A stretch of DNA of 64,000 nucleotides, from assembly GCA_013289985.1 (NCBI GenBank), contig JABCYW010000013.1:1-64000 (forward strand), read 5' to 3'. Origin of the DNA: Betaproteobacteria bacterium (GTDB lineage Bacteria; Pseudomonadota; Gammaproteobacteria; Burkholderiales; Burkholderiaceae_C). This document shows, piece by piece, positions 28,101 to 35,668 of the stretch; positions within the stretch are counted from its first letter, which is position 1; every line of letters begins with the position of its first letter. Below the pieces are notes generated by a model. It made no database searches. It saw only the letters and a program-made list of their open reading frames with translations, and was not told the DNA's origin. The translations under genes were made by a program, and so were the position numbers.

Positions 28101-28736
28101 GACTGGCCGTATCTGACCGGCTTCGACCAGTTGCTGTCCGATACGGTTGGCTCGTCCACTACCGCCAATGCCAACGCGTCATTCCTGAGCGACATCCGAT
28201 TACTGCAAGCGGGCATCAAGTCGGCCCAGTATGTTGACAACTCGATTCCGCTGTATGTGGCGAGCGATACGGGATCGTTGGTCAACAATCGCGGCCGTTT
28301 CAGCCGCGCGCAAGCGATGAAGCACTTGGATCCGACCAATTTCATGGCGACCGACACCACGCAGTACAGCACCGGCACTCGCTATGCCAAGCTGGATCAG
28401 TTGCAACCCGGGCTCTACCTGAAGGTGCTCAATGGCGCGCTGCGCCAGTTCAACCAGCTCTATGCGGCCACCGACCCGGCCGCTTGGCGCCGCTGCGATC
28501 CTACAAACACCGATCTGGGCGGACCGGAACCCTATGCCGGCTTCGCGTTCTGCCTGGACCGCAGCAAGCACCCGCTGGCATTGCTATCGCCCGGTGTGTA
28601 TGGAATGAACTCGGTGAACTTCCTCGTCACTTCCGAGCAGAAGCTGCAGTACTCCGCTTGGAAGGCCGGTCAGATCGGCGCGGATCCCGCGCGCGTCTCT
28701 GCGCTCAACGCTTGGGTGGAGCGCGCTTGGCCGTGA
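25137..28736 (+). CDS. large lipoprotein: two ricin-type lectin domains fused to a cytochrome c-type region
   Basis: This 1199-residue exported protein starts at 25137 with AGGA just upstream. A lipobox LSVFGLAAC puts the lipidated cysteine near residue 32. Residues about 60-190 and 200-345 are two ricin-B-like beta-trefoils (CLEGSGSN, CMDIAGGSTANG, DVSGAKTDSG, NQQWQLMDD). A glycine-rich linker lies at about 350-390, then a beta-domain (KCHRCGFFGPP). A single heme-binding motif CTSCH follows at residues 600-604, with more than 550 further residues of unrecognised sequence (HPMDIWPAGG, RGWPFNTVSAFYLAPHM). I know no named enzyme of this layout; an electron-transferring sugar or polysaccharide oxidoreductase at the cell surface is a guess. 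It lies between two 38-bp direct repeats. Confidence 0.72.
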   Translation: MAIFRQFNSRASWCIHRCRAAVLLSVFGLAACSSEVSTTKEGAKASAMAAQQGAASAIGNGRYVLAQASSGLCLEGSGSNTSGSVVTANCSGSTAQSFDVSANADGSLRLANVATGLSLDLAAMSTAEGASIQLWSANDTTAQRFKLQNSQGYLFSLVNSGSGKCVAIQGNALQQMSCHTQPEQLLLVYPQSTVPGAARGLVPVGQYSFRSALSGLCMDIAGGSTANGALAVQNACSTASTQRYELTPAVDGSYLLENIGSGKLLDVSGAKTDSGVPIDLWPDDAGSNQHFVPVLSGGAVLWKSVNSGKCIDVTAQSLAAGAVLQQWDCGTSKPNQQWQLMDDSGNVVVPTPPPVASGGGSAGGAGAGGGSGGGTSPGPSSGVNAGPTSALALPLELLGDGMPSVPVIATANLTLDAAGAGSATQIWFKCHRCGFFGPPEFEATSLPPTRIKGSLRVLGGVAPANAAAIAWTDITDATMTLADPERVQGGLNRGGAYTVRISFALDAPTRARLVAGVNFVQFRFNGTDGESNGYRIVALQLRNAQGQSLATNPVQMADIGAEKIAGKVLTPDATAGQAFWYAQNSLLKSTLTGRPIKAACTSCHAPDGRDLQYFNYSNNAIVQRSRFHGLTEAQGRQIAAFLRYSQQNVPHVAQAAPWNPPYQPGPGLDSKPIAEWAAGAGLDAVLDSPADAVKALFGAPRDGSALALTQADVDRVMDANATLNAREVSMPIQFADWNSYLPTMHPMDIWPAGGNAAGSFEGGATFANGHSDPLGTAKKIAAWFDSHRNPNGVYGDWSHLTPAQRDEIQSMIRPYGFEVYSFLGGGRGNHIASSGQYGAQVGAANLQKLASAGNTAREPAAFTTNAFIERSVGAMLQWNLVQQWTWAQRFGLEGNQQWFIGDYDATTQTWKGRGEARGWPFNTVSAFYLAPHMVYQSDQDASGKITRQWILAWETANTAGSYYRTNAWYQAQVTINPGAQGDWVNYSVDWPYLTGFDQLLSDTVGSSTTANANASFLSDIRLLQAGIKSAQYVDNSIPLYVASDTGSLVNNRGRFSRAQAMKHLDPTNFMATDTTQYSTGTRYAKLDQLQPGLYLKVLNGALRQFNQLYAATDPAAWRRCDPTNTDLGGPEPYAGFAFCLDRSKHPLALLSPGVYGMNSVNFLVTSEQKLQYSAWKAGQIGADPARVSALNAWVERAWP

Positions 28737-28747
28737 CGTTCTTCACT

Positions 28748-28785
28748 CGCCGGTGGTGGCGCAGGTGGGCGGGCTGAGGCCTTGT
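28748..28785 (+). repeat. 38-bp direct repeat, right copy
   Basis: Exact second copy of 24676-24713, starting 12 bases after the lectin-cytochrome stop codon. Both copies sit at the 3' ends of plus-strand genes, so a terminator-like or recombination role is possible. Confidence 0.85.
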
Positions 28786-28898
28786 CTTGTGGGCTAAGCA
28801 AGGACCGGTCGGATGACAGAGGCGCGTGTGCGATCCGTCGCGGATGCTCGAGGTCTCCCACCCATCAGTGGCGCTTTCAACCTTCAATCGAGCGAGAC

Positions 28899-29525
28899 AT
28901 GCCCGCCTTCGACTTTCTCCTCCAGCCCGACAATTGCGCCCTGGTACTGATCGATCAACAAGCCGGCCTGGCGTTCGGCGTCGAATCGATCGACCGCCAG
29001 GTGCTCCTGAACAACACGATCGCATTGGTCCAGGCAGCGCGTGCCTTCGACCTGCCGATCGTGATCAGCACGTCCGCGACCAAGGTCTACAGCGGGCCGC
29101 TGCTGCCGGGCATCCGCGAGCTCCTGCCCGAACACACGGTCTTCGATCGGCGAAACATGAATGTCTGGGAAGACGACGTCGTGCGTGGAGCGATCGAGGC
29201 GACGGGCCGCAAGAAGCTGCTCTTTTCCGGGATGCTGACCGAGTCCTGCGTCTCGCTGCCGGTCCTTTGCGCGCAGGCCGCGGGGTATGAGTCCTTCGTG
29301 GTCGCCGACGCTTGCGGCGGACTGACGAAGACCGGCCACGAAATGGCGCTGTGGCGCATGCAGGCGCACGGCGCGCAGGTGACCAGCTGGGCGCAGGTGC
29401 TGCTCGAGCTGCAGCGCGACTGGACGCGCCACGCCACCTACGCGGCGGCCAGGTCCGTCATCGAGCACAACGGCGGCGGCTATGGCATCGGGCTGCGATA
29501 CGCCAGCGACATGCTGTCGAAATGA
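28899..29525 (+). CDS. YcaC-like isochorismatase-superfamily hydrolase
   Basis: This 208-residue cysteine hydrolase has the superfamily aspartate in LVLIDQQAG (Asp19), a basic residue in FDRRNMNVWED and the nucleophile Cys117 in GMLTESCVSLP. C-terminal WAQVLLELQRDWTR is typical of the YcaC branch. Its catalytic substrate is unknown; relatives hydrolyse amides such as maleamate or nicotinamide. The start at 28899 was chosen because upstream codons show no conservation. It is followed 28 bases later by the FAD hydroxylase and then by the molybdenum hydroxylase, so an amide hydrolysis step in N-heterocycle breakdown is plausible. It is a paralogue of the gene at 40461. Confidence 0.8.
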   Translation: MPAFDFLLQPDNCALVLIDQQAGLAFGVESIDRQVLLNNTIALVQAARAFDLPIVISTSATKVYSGPLLPGIRELLPEHTVFDRRNMNVWEDDVVRGAIEATGRKKLLFSGMLTESCVSLPVLCAQAAGYESFVVADACGGLTKTGHEMALWRMQAHGAQVTSWAQVLLELQRDWTRHATYAAARSVIEHNGGGYGIGLRYASDMLSK

Positions 29526-29553
29526 TCTCTCGTTCGAGAAGGCGGAACGCGTC

Positions 29554-30744
29554 ATGAACGAAGCACGCCCGCCGCGAGCGCTCATCGTGGGAGGCTCGCT
29601 GGGAGGCCTGTTCGCTGCCACGACCTTGAGGGCGATCGGTTGGGATGTCCAGGTCTTCGAACGTTCGATCAGCGCCCTCGACAGCCGGGGCGGCGGCATC
29701 GTCCTTCAACCCGACGTGTTGGCCGCGTTCCGGTTCGCGGGGATCGAGCGTGCGAAGGCATTGGGCGTGCGCTCGGGCGATCGCATCTATCTCGATGCGT
29801 CGGACAACGTCATCGACAGAGCCTTCATGCCGCAGACGCAGACCTCCTGGAACATGCTCCACGGTTCGTTGTCGCGCGCATTGCCGCCGGCGCTCGTCCA
29901 TCGCGGCGAGACGCTGGTTGGGTTTGACCAGCAGGAGAATGGCGTCCATGCGCATTTTGCGAGTGGACGAATCGAACGGGGAGACCTCCTGGTCGGCGCG
30001 GACGGCCCGAGGTCCACGGTGCGCGAACTCCTGTTGCCCGATGCGTTGCCACGCTATGCGGGGTACGTCGCGTGGCGCGGGCTGGCTCCCGAGCACCTCG
30101 TTTCCGATCGCGCCAAGGCGAAGCTGGAAGGGACGTTCTCCTTTCAGCAGGGCAAGGATTTCCTCTTGTTGGCCTATCTGGTACCGGGAGAAGACGAATC
30201 CACCGTCCCGGGCCATCGGCGCTGGAACTGGGTCTGGTACCGGAGATCGGACGAGGGAGCGGACTTCGACGAGGCCATGACGGATGCCCATGGGCGGCGG
30301 CGCCAGTTCTCCATTCCGCCCGGGGCCCTGGCTGCACGATCCGCGCAAGCGCTTCGCGAGGCGGCGAGCAGGCTTCTGGCGCCCTCGTTCGCCGACCTCG
30401 TTGACGCAACGCAGGAGCCGTTCGTCCAGGCCATCCTGGACCTGGACGTCTCCAGGATGGTCTTCGACCGCGTGGTGCTCGTCGGGGACGCCGCGTTCAT
30501 CGCGCGACCCCACACGGCCGGGAGTACCGCGAAGGCGGCGGCGAATGCAGTCGCGCTTGCGGAGGCACTGGCCTCTTCGCCGGGCATCGACGCATCGCTC
30601 GGCGAATGGGGCCGGCAGCAGGTACAGGCCGGTCGGGACATGACCGCGCGAGGCAGGGCCATGGGCGATCGAATCATGGGCATCTTGCACACTGCGCGGC
30701 GTCATCAGGCCAACGCGGCCACCAAGACGGATGACTGGCCATGA
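29554..30744 (+). CDS. FAD-dependent aromatic hydroxylase (2,6-dihydroxypyridine 3-monooxygenase-like)
   Basis: This 396-residue group A flavoprotein monooxygenase has the dinucleotide fold ALIVGGSLGGLFAA, the DG motif LLVGADGPRSTVR and the GD motif VVLVGDAAFIARPHTAGS. The APPHTA-like RPHTAG stretch recalls hydroxypyridine and related hydroxylases; this is from family memory. The start at 29554 has GAAGG upstream. Its stop overlaps the cytochrome gene start by four bases (ATGA), so it belongs to the same transcript as the molybdenum hydroxylase. Ring hydroxylation next to the Mo-dependent hydroxylation would fit degradation of an N-heteroaromatic acid. Confidence 0.8.
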   Translation: MNEARPPRALIVGGSLGGLFAATTLRAIGWDVQVFERSISALDSRGGGIVLQPDVLAAFRFAGIERAKALGVRSGDRIYLDASDNVIDRAFMPQTQTSWNMLHGSLSRALPPALVHRGETLVGFDQQENGVHAHFASGRIERGDLLVGADGPRSTVRELLLPDALPRYAGYVAWRGLAPEHLVSDRAKAKLEGTFSFQQGKDFLLLAYLVPGEDESTVPGHRRWNWVWYRRSDEGADFDEAMTDAHGRRRQFSIPPGALAARSAQALREAASRLLAPSFADLVDATQEPFVQAILDLDVSRMVFDRVVLVGDAAFIARPHTAGSTAKAAANAVALAEALASSPGIDASLGEWGRQQVQAGRDMTARGRAMGDRIMGILHTARRHQANAATKTDDWP

Positions 30745-32042
30745 GCATGCGCCTTGTTCGCCCGGGAGGCGGTCGGCGCGTGATCTGGCTGGGCCTGGTC
30801 GTCCTCCTGCTCGGCGTCCTGGTGGCGTACGCGGCGACGTGGCGTCCCGCCATCGAACCCGTGGCGCGGCCGCTCCCGTCGGCTTTCACCGCGGCGCAAG
30901 TCGAGCGCGGATCGGCGCTGGCCTCGCTGGGCAGTTGTGCCGTGTGCCACACCTCCGAGCAGGGAGCGACGTTCGCAGGGAGCCGCGCGTTGCCGACGCC
31001 CTTCGGGACGATCTACACCACCAACATCACGCCGGACGTCAGGACGGGAATCGGCGCGTGGTCCCGCGAAGCGTTTCACCGGGCAATGAAGGTGGGGGTC
31101 TCGCGCGACGGGCACCATCTCTACCCCGCATTGCCATACGTCCACTTCACCCACGCCACGGATGAGGACCTGGATGCGCTCTACGCGTACTTCATGACCC
31201 GCCGGGCGATCGAAGCGACCGCACCCGCAAATCGCCTGATCCCACCGCTCGGCTTCCGTCCGCTGCTGGCGGGCTGGAAGCTCCTCTTTCTGCGGCAGAC
31301 GCCGTTCGAGCCGGACCCCACCCGAAGCGCGGCGTGGAATCGTGGTGCCTACCTCGTCGATGGACTGGGCCACTGCGCCGCGTGTCATTCACCGCTCGAC
31401 CTGATCGGTGGCGAAAAGCGCGGAGTGGCGTTCGCAGGGGGTGAAGCCGAGGGCTGGACGGCGCCGCCGCTCGACGCGACCAATCCCCGGGCCGGCACCT
31501 GGTCGGTGAACGCGCTTCACGACTATCTTCGGGGCGGCATCGAGCCGCATCACAGCGTGGCTGCAGGCCCCATGGGCCCGGTCACGCACGAGCTCTCGCA
31601 GGTGCCCGACGCGGACGTTTCCGCCATTGCCGTGTACGTCGCGTCATTGATGAATCCGTCGGAAGGCGTTGAGCACGCCGTCGATGCCGTCGATCGAGCC
31701 GTACCGGCTGCGGCGGCTCATCCACGGGGGGCGGCGATTTTCGCCGGCGCGTGCGCCGGCTGCCACGAGCCGGGCGCACCCATGGGGCATGAGGGACGGC
31801 CGCTGCTGTCGACAGCCACGACCGTGCTTGCGAACAGCCCCGACAACGCACTGCAGGCGATGTTCTCGGGCATCCGCTCGCCCGAAGACGGACGGACTCC
31901 CTACATGCCCTCTTTCCGTGACACCCTGACCGACGACCAGGCGGCGCAGCTCGCGGCGTACATCAGGCTGAGGTTCACCAACCTTCCTGAATGGAATGGC
32001 CTGCGGACCGCCGCATCGCGGGCCAGGGCGGAGGCGAACTAG
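30741..32042 (+). CDS. membrane-anchored triheme cytochrome c, electron acceptor of the Mo hydroxylase
   Basis: This 433-residue protein has an N-terminal membrane anchor (VIWLGLVVLLLGVLVAYAA) and three heme c motifs: CAVCH (66-70), CAACH (212-216) and CAGCH (338-342). Such triheme subunits accept electrons from periplasmic molybdenum hydroxylases and alcohol/aldehyde dehydrogenases and pass them to the respiratory chain. ATGA overlap with the FAD hydroxylase and a two-base gap to the 2Fe-2S gene show a tight operon. In nicotinate dehydrogenase NicB the cytochrome is fused to the Mo subunit; here it is separate. Confidence 0.9.
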   Translation: MSMRLVRPGGGRRVIWLGLVVLLLGVLVAYAATWRPAIEPVARPLPSAFTAAQVERGSALASLGSCAVCHTSEQGATFAGSRALPTPFGTIYTTNITPDVRTGIGAWSREAFHRAMKVGVSRDGHHLYPALPYVHFTHATDEDLDALYAYFMTRRAIEATAPANRLIPPLGFRPLLAGWKLLFLRQTPFEPDPTRSAAWNRGAYLVDGLGHCAACHSPLDLIGGEKRGVAFAGGEAEGWTAPPLDATNPRAGTWSVNALHDYLRGGIEPHHSVAAGPMGPVTHELSQVPDADVSAIAVYVASLMNPSEGVEHAVDAVDRAVPAAAAHPRGAAIFAGACAGCHEPGAPMGHEGRPLLSTATTVLANSPDNALQAMFSGIRSPEDGRTPYMPSFRDTLTDDQAAQLAAYIRLRFTNLPEWNGLRTAASRARAEAN

Positions 32043-32044
32043 CC

Positions 32045-32551
32045 ATGGCGATCAAGCTTCACGTCAACGGACAGGATCGAATCGTGCGGAGCGACCCGTC
32101 GACCCCGCTCTTGTACGTCCTGCGAAACGACCTCGAACTCAACGGCGCGAAGTATGGCTGCGGCCTCGGCCAGTGCGGGGCCTGCACGGTGCAGGTCGAC
32201 GGAAACGCGGCGTTCTCATGCCTGACGCCCATTGCGTTGCTGGAGGGCAAGTCCATCCGGACGGTCGAAGGACTGGGGACGGCAGCGCACCCCGGAGTCG
32301 TCCAAAGGGCGTTCGAGCTGGAACAGGCGGCGCAATGCGGCTATTGCATCGCGGGCATGATCATGCGGGCCCAGGCGCTGCTGGATCGGGAGCCGGATCC
32401 GAGCGACGCGGAAATCCGCGCGCACATGCAGCCCAACCTTTGCCGCTGCGGCACTCACATGCGCATCCTGCGGGCCATTCGGCGCGCGTCCGAGATGCTG
32501 AAGGCGATGCCCGCGAGCAAGAAGGGAGCGACCGATGAGCGACACGGGTGA
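32045..32551 (+). CDS. 2Fe-2S subunit of xanthine-oxidase-family molybdenum hydroxylase
   Basis: This 168-residue subunit carries both iron-sulfur clusters of the family: the plant-ferredoxin type at Cys39, Cys44, Cys47 and Cys59 (YGCGLGQCGACTV) and the alpha-helical [2Fe-2S] domain at Cys98, Cys101, Cys133 and Cys135 (QCGYC, LCRCG). It has no signal peptide and would be carried out of the cell with the Tat-dependent large subunit. Its 3' end overlaps the large-subunit gene by 17 bp, a sign of translational coupling. Sequence closest in kind to IorA/NicA-type small subunits. Confidence 0.93.
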   Translation: MAIKLHVNGQDRIVRSDPSTPLLYVLRNDLELNGAKYGCGLGQCGACTVQVDGNAAFSCLTPIALLEGKSIRTVEGLGTAAHPGVVQRAFELEQAAQCGYCIAGMIMRAQALLDREPDPSDAEIRAHMQPNLCRCGTHMRILRAIRRASEMLKAMPASKKGATDERHG

Positions 32552-34802
32552 GGGGCTGTTGCGGCGTCGAGCGTTTCTCGCCGCGGGCGCGCTGGTCGTC
32601 AATTTTTCCCTGCGCGGCAACGCGCGGGCGCAATTGTCCGGCGGCGGCGAGGGGAGCGGCGGGCCGGCGGTGGTCGACCCGAAGCTCATTGGCGATCTGA
32701 AGACCAGCCCTCTTCTCGACTCCTGGATCCGGATCGACGGCGCTGGCCATGTCACCGTCTTCACGGGCAAGGTGGAATTGGGGCAGGGCATCCGGACCGC
32801 GTTGATCCAGGTCGCGGCCGAGGAACTGGACATCGCGCCCGGAACGATCGAACTGGTGACGGCCGATACGGCCCGCACGCCCGACGAAGGGCTGACGGCC
32901 GGCAGCCATTCGATGCAGGACAGCGGCCGGGCCATCCAGAATGCGGCGGCCAATGTGTTGGCGCTGCTGAAGCGGGAGGCCGCCCGGCGCTGGGGCGTCG
33001 CCGCGGACTCGTTGAGCACGAACGGCCAGGGCGAGATCCTGTCGGGCGACGCGCGCAAGCTGTCCTATGGATCGCTCGCCGAGGCGCTTTCGCTCCACGT
33101 CGATGCCGTGCCGGGCGTGCCCTTGCGCGATCCCGGAACCTATCGGACGATGGGCAGGTCGCTGCCGCGCGTCGACATTCTCGCCAAGCTGACAGGGGGC
33201 GCGTCCTACGTGCAGGACATGCGCCTACCGGGCATGCTGCACGCGCGAGTGATTCGCGGCCCGAGCTACGGCACTCGCCTGGCGACCATCGATATCGAGG
33301 CGGTGGCCAGGCTGCCGGGCGTCGTGAAGGTCGTCCGGTCCGGCCAGTTCCTCGCGGTGGTCGCGGAGCAGGAATGGACGGCGATCGCGGCGATGCGCAA
33401 GCTCCAGGCCTCGGACTTCTCGCGAACCGCGACACCCATTCCTTCGGGAACGTCCCGCGAGATCATGAAGGCCCTGCCGACGCGGGAAATCGTCATCCTC
33501 GACACGACCGACGCCGTCGCGCCCGCCGTCGCATCGGTGAAGGCCAACTACAGCCGGCCATGGCTTCATCATGGCTCGATCGGCCCGTCCTGTGCCGTCG
33601 CGAAATATCAGGACGGCATCATGACCGTCTGGAGCCATTCCCAGGGCATCTTCGACGTGCGCCGCGTGGTGGCCGATCTTTGCGAACTGCCCATCGAGCA
33701 GGTCCACGGCATCCATGCGCCCGGCTCGGGCTGCTACGGCCAGAATGGCGCGGACGACGTGGCCGCCGACGCGGCCCTGGTGGCCAAGGCGATGCCGGGC
33801 CGACCCATCCGCCTGCAATGGATGCGCGAGCAGGAACAGGGCTGGGAGCCCTTGGGGCCCGGCATGGTGACCGACGTCGAGGCCTCGCTCGATGCCAACC
33901 ATCGCATCGTCGCGTGGAACTATGCGGTCTGGAGCAATCCCCACAACAACCGGCCCGTTGGCGCGGGTGGCGTGATCGCCGGCGGCGAAGTCGTGCCGCC
34001 CCATCCCGTGCCGGAAGGAAAGCCCATCCCGATGCCGGAGGGCGATGGCAGCCGGAATTCGAACCCGCTGTACGTGCTGCCGAACGTGCACGTCCGCTAT
34101 CACTTCGCGAAGGACATGCCGGTCCGGGTCTCCGCCCTGCGGTCGCTCGGGGCCCACCTGAACGTGTTCTCGATCGAGAGCACGTTCGACGAGTTGGCGA
34201 AGGCGGCCGGCGTGGATCCGCTCGCGATGCGGCTGTCGCACATGCAGGACGAACGTGCGCGCGCGGTCATGCAAACCGCGGCCGATCGCTTTGGCTGGGC
34301 CCACCGCCGAAAGGGCGACGGCTACCGGGGCTGCGGGATGGGGTTCGCCCGCTACAAGAACATCGGTGCGTACTGCGCGGTCGTGCTCGAGGTCGAGGTG
34401 GACGCGGATGCCGGCCGGATTCGCGTGCACCGTGTCGTCGCCGCCGTCGACAGCGGTACCGTGGTGAGCCCGGACGGAATCCGCAACCAGATCGAGGGCG
34501 CGGTGCTGCAGTCGCTCAGCTGGACGATGACCGAGCAGGCGCGCTTCGATGCGCTCCACCGCCGCAGCTTCGACTGGAGCGCCTATCCGATCCATCGATT
34601 CGAGGATGTGCCTGGCAGCGTCGAAGTCCACATCGTGGAGCGCCCCGGATTGCCCTTTCTTGGCACCGCCGAAGCGGGCCAGGGTCCCACCGCGGCGGCG
34701 CTGGCGAACGCGTTCGCGGACGCGACAGGGTGTCGATTGCGCGATATGCCGTTGTCGGCCGAGAAAGTTCGGGCTGTCCTGGCTGCGCGAGATCGCGCTT
34801 GA
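32535..34802 (+). CDS. molybdopterin-binding subunit of xanthine-oxidase-family hydroxylase (IorB/NicB-like)
   Basis: This 755-residue catalytic subunit has a Tat-type leader (LLRRRAFLAAGALVVNFSLRGNARA) and therefore probably acts in the periplasm. Family motifs include VELGQGIRTALIQVAAEELD, GRAIQNAAANVLALL, GSIGPSCAVA, and the active-site glutamate region PFLGTAEAGQGPTAAALANA. No FAD subunit is present, so electrons should leave through the 2Fe-2S subunit to the triheme cytochrome. Known relatives hydroxylate isoquinoline, nicotinate or aldehydes; this one cannot be assigned further by eye. It is the last gene of the run and ends 165 bases before a response-regulator gene. Confidence 0.92.
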   Translation: MSDTGEGLLRRRAFLAAGALVVNFSLRGNARAQLSGGGEGSGGPAVVDPKLIGDLKTSPLLDSWIRIDGAGHVTVFTGKVELGQGIRTALIQVAAEELDIAPGTIELVTADTARTPDEGLTAGSHSMQDSGRAIQNAAANVLALLKREAARRWGVAADSLSTNGQGEILSGDARKLSYGSLAEALSLHVDAVPGVPLRDPGTYRTMGRSLPRVDILAKLTGGASYVQDMRLPGMLHARVIRGPSYGTRLATIDIEAVARLPGVVKVVRSGQFLAVVAEQEWTAIAAMRKLQASDFSRTATPIPSGTSREIMKALPTREIVILDTTDAVAPAVASVKANYSRPWLHHGSIGPSCAVAKYQDGIMTVWSHSQGIFDVRRVVADLCELPIEQVHGIHAPGSGCYGQNGADDVAADAALVAKAMPGRPIRLQWMREQEQGWEPLGPGMVTDVEASLDANHRIVAWNYAVWSNPHNNRPVGAGGVIAGGEVVPPHPVPEGKPIPMPEGDGSRNSNPLYVLPNVHVRYHFAKDMPVRVSALRSLGAHLNVFSIESTFDELAKAAGVDPLAMRLSHMQDERARAVMQTAADRFGWAHRRKGDGYRGCGMGFARYKNIGAYCAVVLEVEVDADAGRIRVHRVVAAVDSGTVVSPDGIRNQIEGAVLQSLSWTMTEQARFDALHRRSFDWSAYPIHRFEDVPGSVEVHIVERPGLPFLGTAEAGQGPTAAALANAFADATGCRLRDMPLSAEKVRAVLAARDRA

Positions 34803-34850
34803 TGCAACCCTCCCCACATGTACCCGGCGGAGCAGGATCCGGACGGCCGT

Positions 34851-34870
34851 CTACCACCTTTTGTGTATCC
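34851..34870 (+). promoter_or_regulatory. conserved promoter motif copy 1 (CTACCACC-TTTGTGTA)
   Basis: CTACCACCTTTTGTGTATCC, 98 bases before the response-regulator ATG at 34968. The same element recurs in reverse orientation at 42018-42037 and 45897-45918, each upstream of a signalling gene of the same locus. Confidence 0.65.
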
Positions 34871-34967
34871 GCCGGCGTGGTGATGTCGCTACAGTGCGAG
34901 CATATTCTCCAGGCAAATGGCCTTCGCCGTGGGCACGTCGCCGCGCAGCGGCTCTCGATCCCGAAAC

Positions 34968-35597
34968 ATGAACGCACCCATCCGACTCTTGATCGTCGAC
35001 GACCATGCCGTCGTGCGAGCAGGCATTGCCGGCCTCATCGACGCCGAACAGGACATGGAGGTCGTGGCGCAAGCCGAAGACGGCCGTAGCGCCGTCGAGG
35101 CCTTCAGCGATCACCAGCCGGACGTCACCTTGATGGATCTCCAGATGGCCGGCATGGACGGCATGGGGGCCATCGCACGGATCCGCGCCTTGGCGCCCGA
35201 AGCCCGCATCGTCGTGCTCACCACGTACAGCGGCGACATGCAGGCCGTGCGCGCGCTGCGTGCCGGGGCCTGCGGTTACCTGCTGAAAACCATGATCCGC
35301 GCCGACATGATTCGTGCCATTCGCACAGCGCATGCGGGTCAGGTCTTCATCCCGCCCGCGCTTGCCGCGGCGATCGGTGCGCACGCGAGCGAGCAGCAGT
35401 TGACGGCGCGCGAGGTCGAGGTGCTGCGAATGGTCGCCAACAGCGGCCGCAACAAGCTCGTGGCCGCCGAGATGGGGCTGTCGGAGGGCACGGTCAAAGT
35501 GCACATGAAGAACATCCTCGCCAAGCTCGACGCATCGGACCGCGTGCAGGCCGTGATGATCGCGCTGCGCCGGGGCATCATCGACCTCGAACCTTGA
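34968..35597 (+). CDS. NarL/LuxR-family response regulator, orphan copy
   Basis: This 209-residue regulator has a receiver domain with acidic pocket Asp11-Asp12, phospho-acceptor Asp57 (TLMDLQMAG) and the LTTYSG / YLLKT switch residues, then a LuxR-type helix-turn-helix (LTAREVEVLRMVANSGRNKLVAAEMGLSEGTVKVHMKNIL). It is highly similar along its whole length to the regulator at 42088, most likely a recent duplicate, yet no kinase gene adjoins it. The shared promoter motif at 34851 and the propeller kinases at 42714 and 46031 suggest it is phosphorylated by one of them. It ends 71 bases before the convergent effector operon, with a terminator between. Confidence 0.9.
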   Translation: MNAPIRLLIVDDHAVVRAGIAGLIDAEQDMEVVAQAEDGRSAVEAFSDHQPDVTLMDLQMAGMDGMGAIARIRALAPEARIVVLTTYSGDMQAVRALRAGACGYLLKTMIRADMIRAIRTAHAGQVFIPPALAAAIGAHASEQQLTAREVEVLRMVANSGRNKLVAAEMGLSEGTVKVHMKNILAKLDASDRVQAVMIALRRGIIDLEP

Positions 35598-35621
35598 CTC
35601 GCGAGCGGCCTTGGGTGCGCG

Positions 35622-35657
35622 AGGCCCCGTCCAGATCCTGGCCGGGGCCTTGTTCTT
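35622..35657. terminator. rho-independent terminator between convergent genes
   Basis: An 8-bp perfect stem AGGCCCCG / CGGGGCCT with a 13-nt loop, followed on the plus strand by TGTTCTT. It lies in the 71-bp gap between the convergent response regulator and hydrolase genes and could serve the plus-strand transcript. Confidence 0.65.
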
Positions 35658-35668
35658 CGGGCCGTGCG

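Noticed and set aside
24676-28785. Insertion sequence or transposon
   Set aside because: There is no transposase or integrase gene and no terminal inverted repeats; only the 38-bp direct repeats are present.
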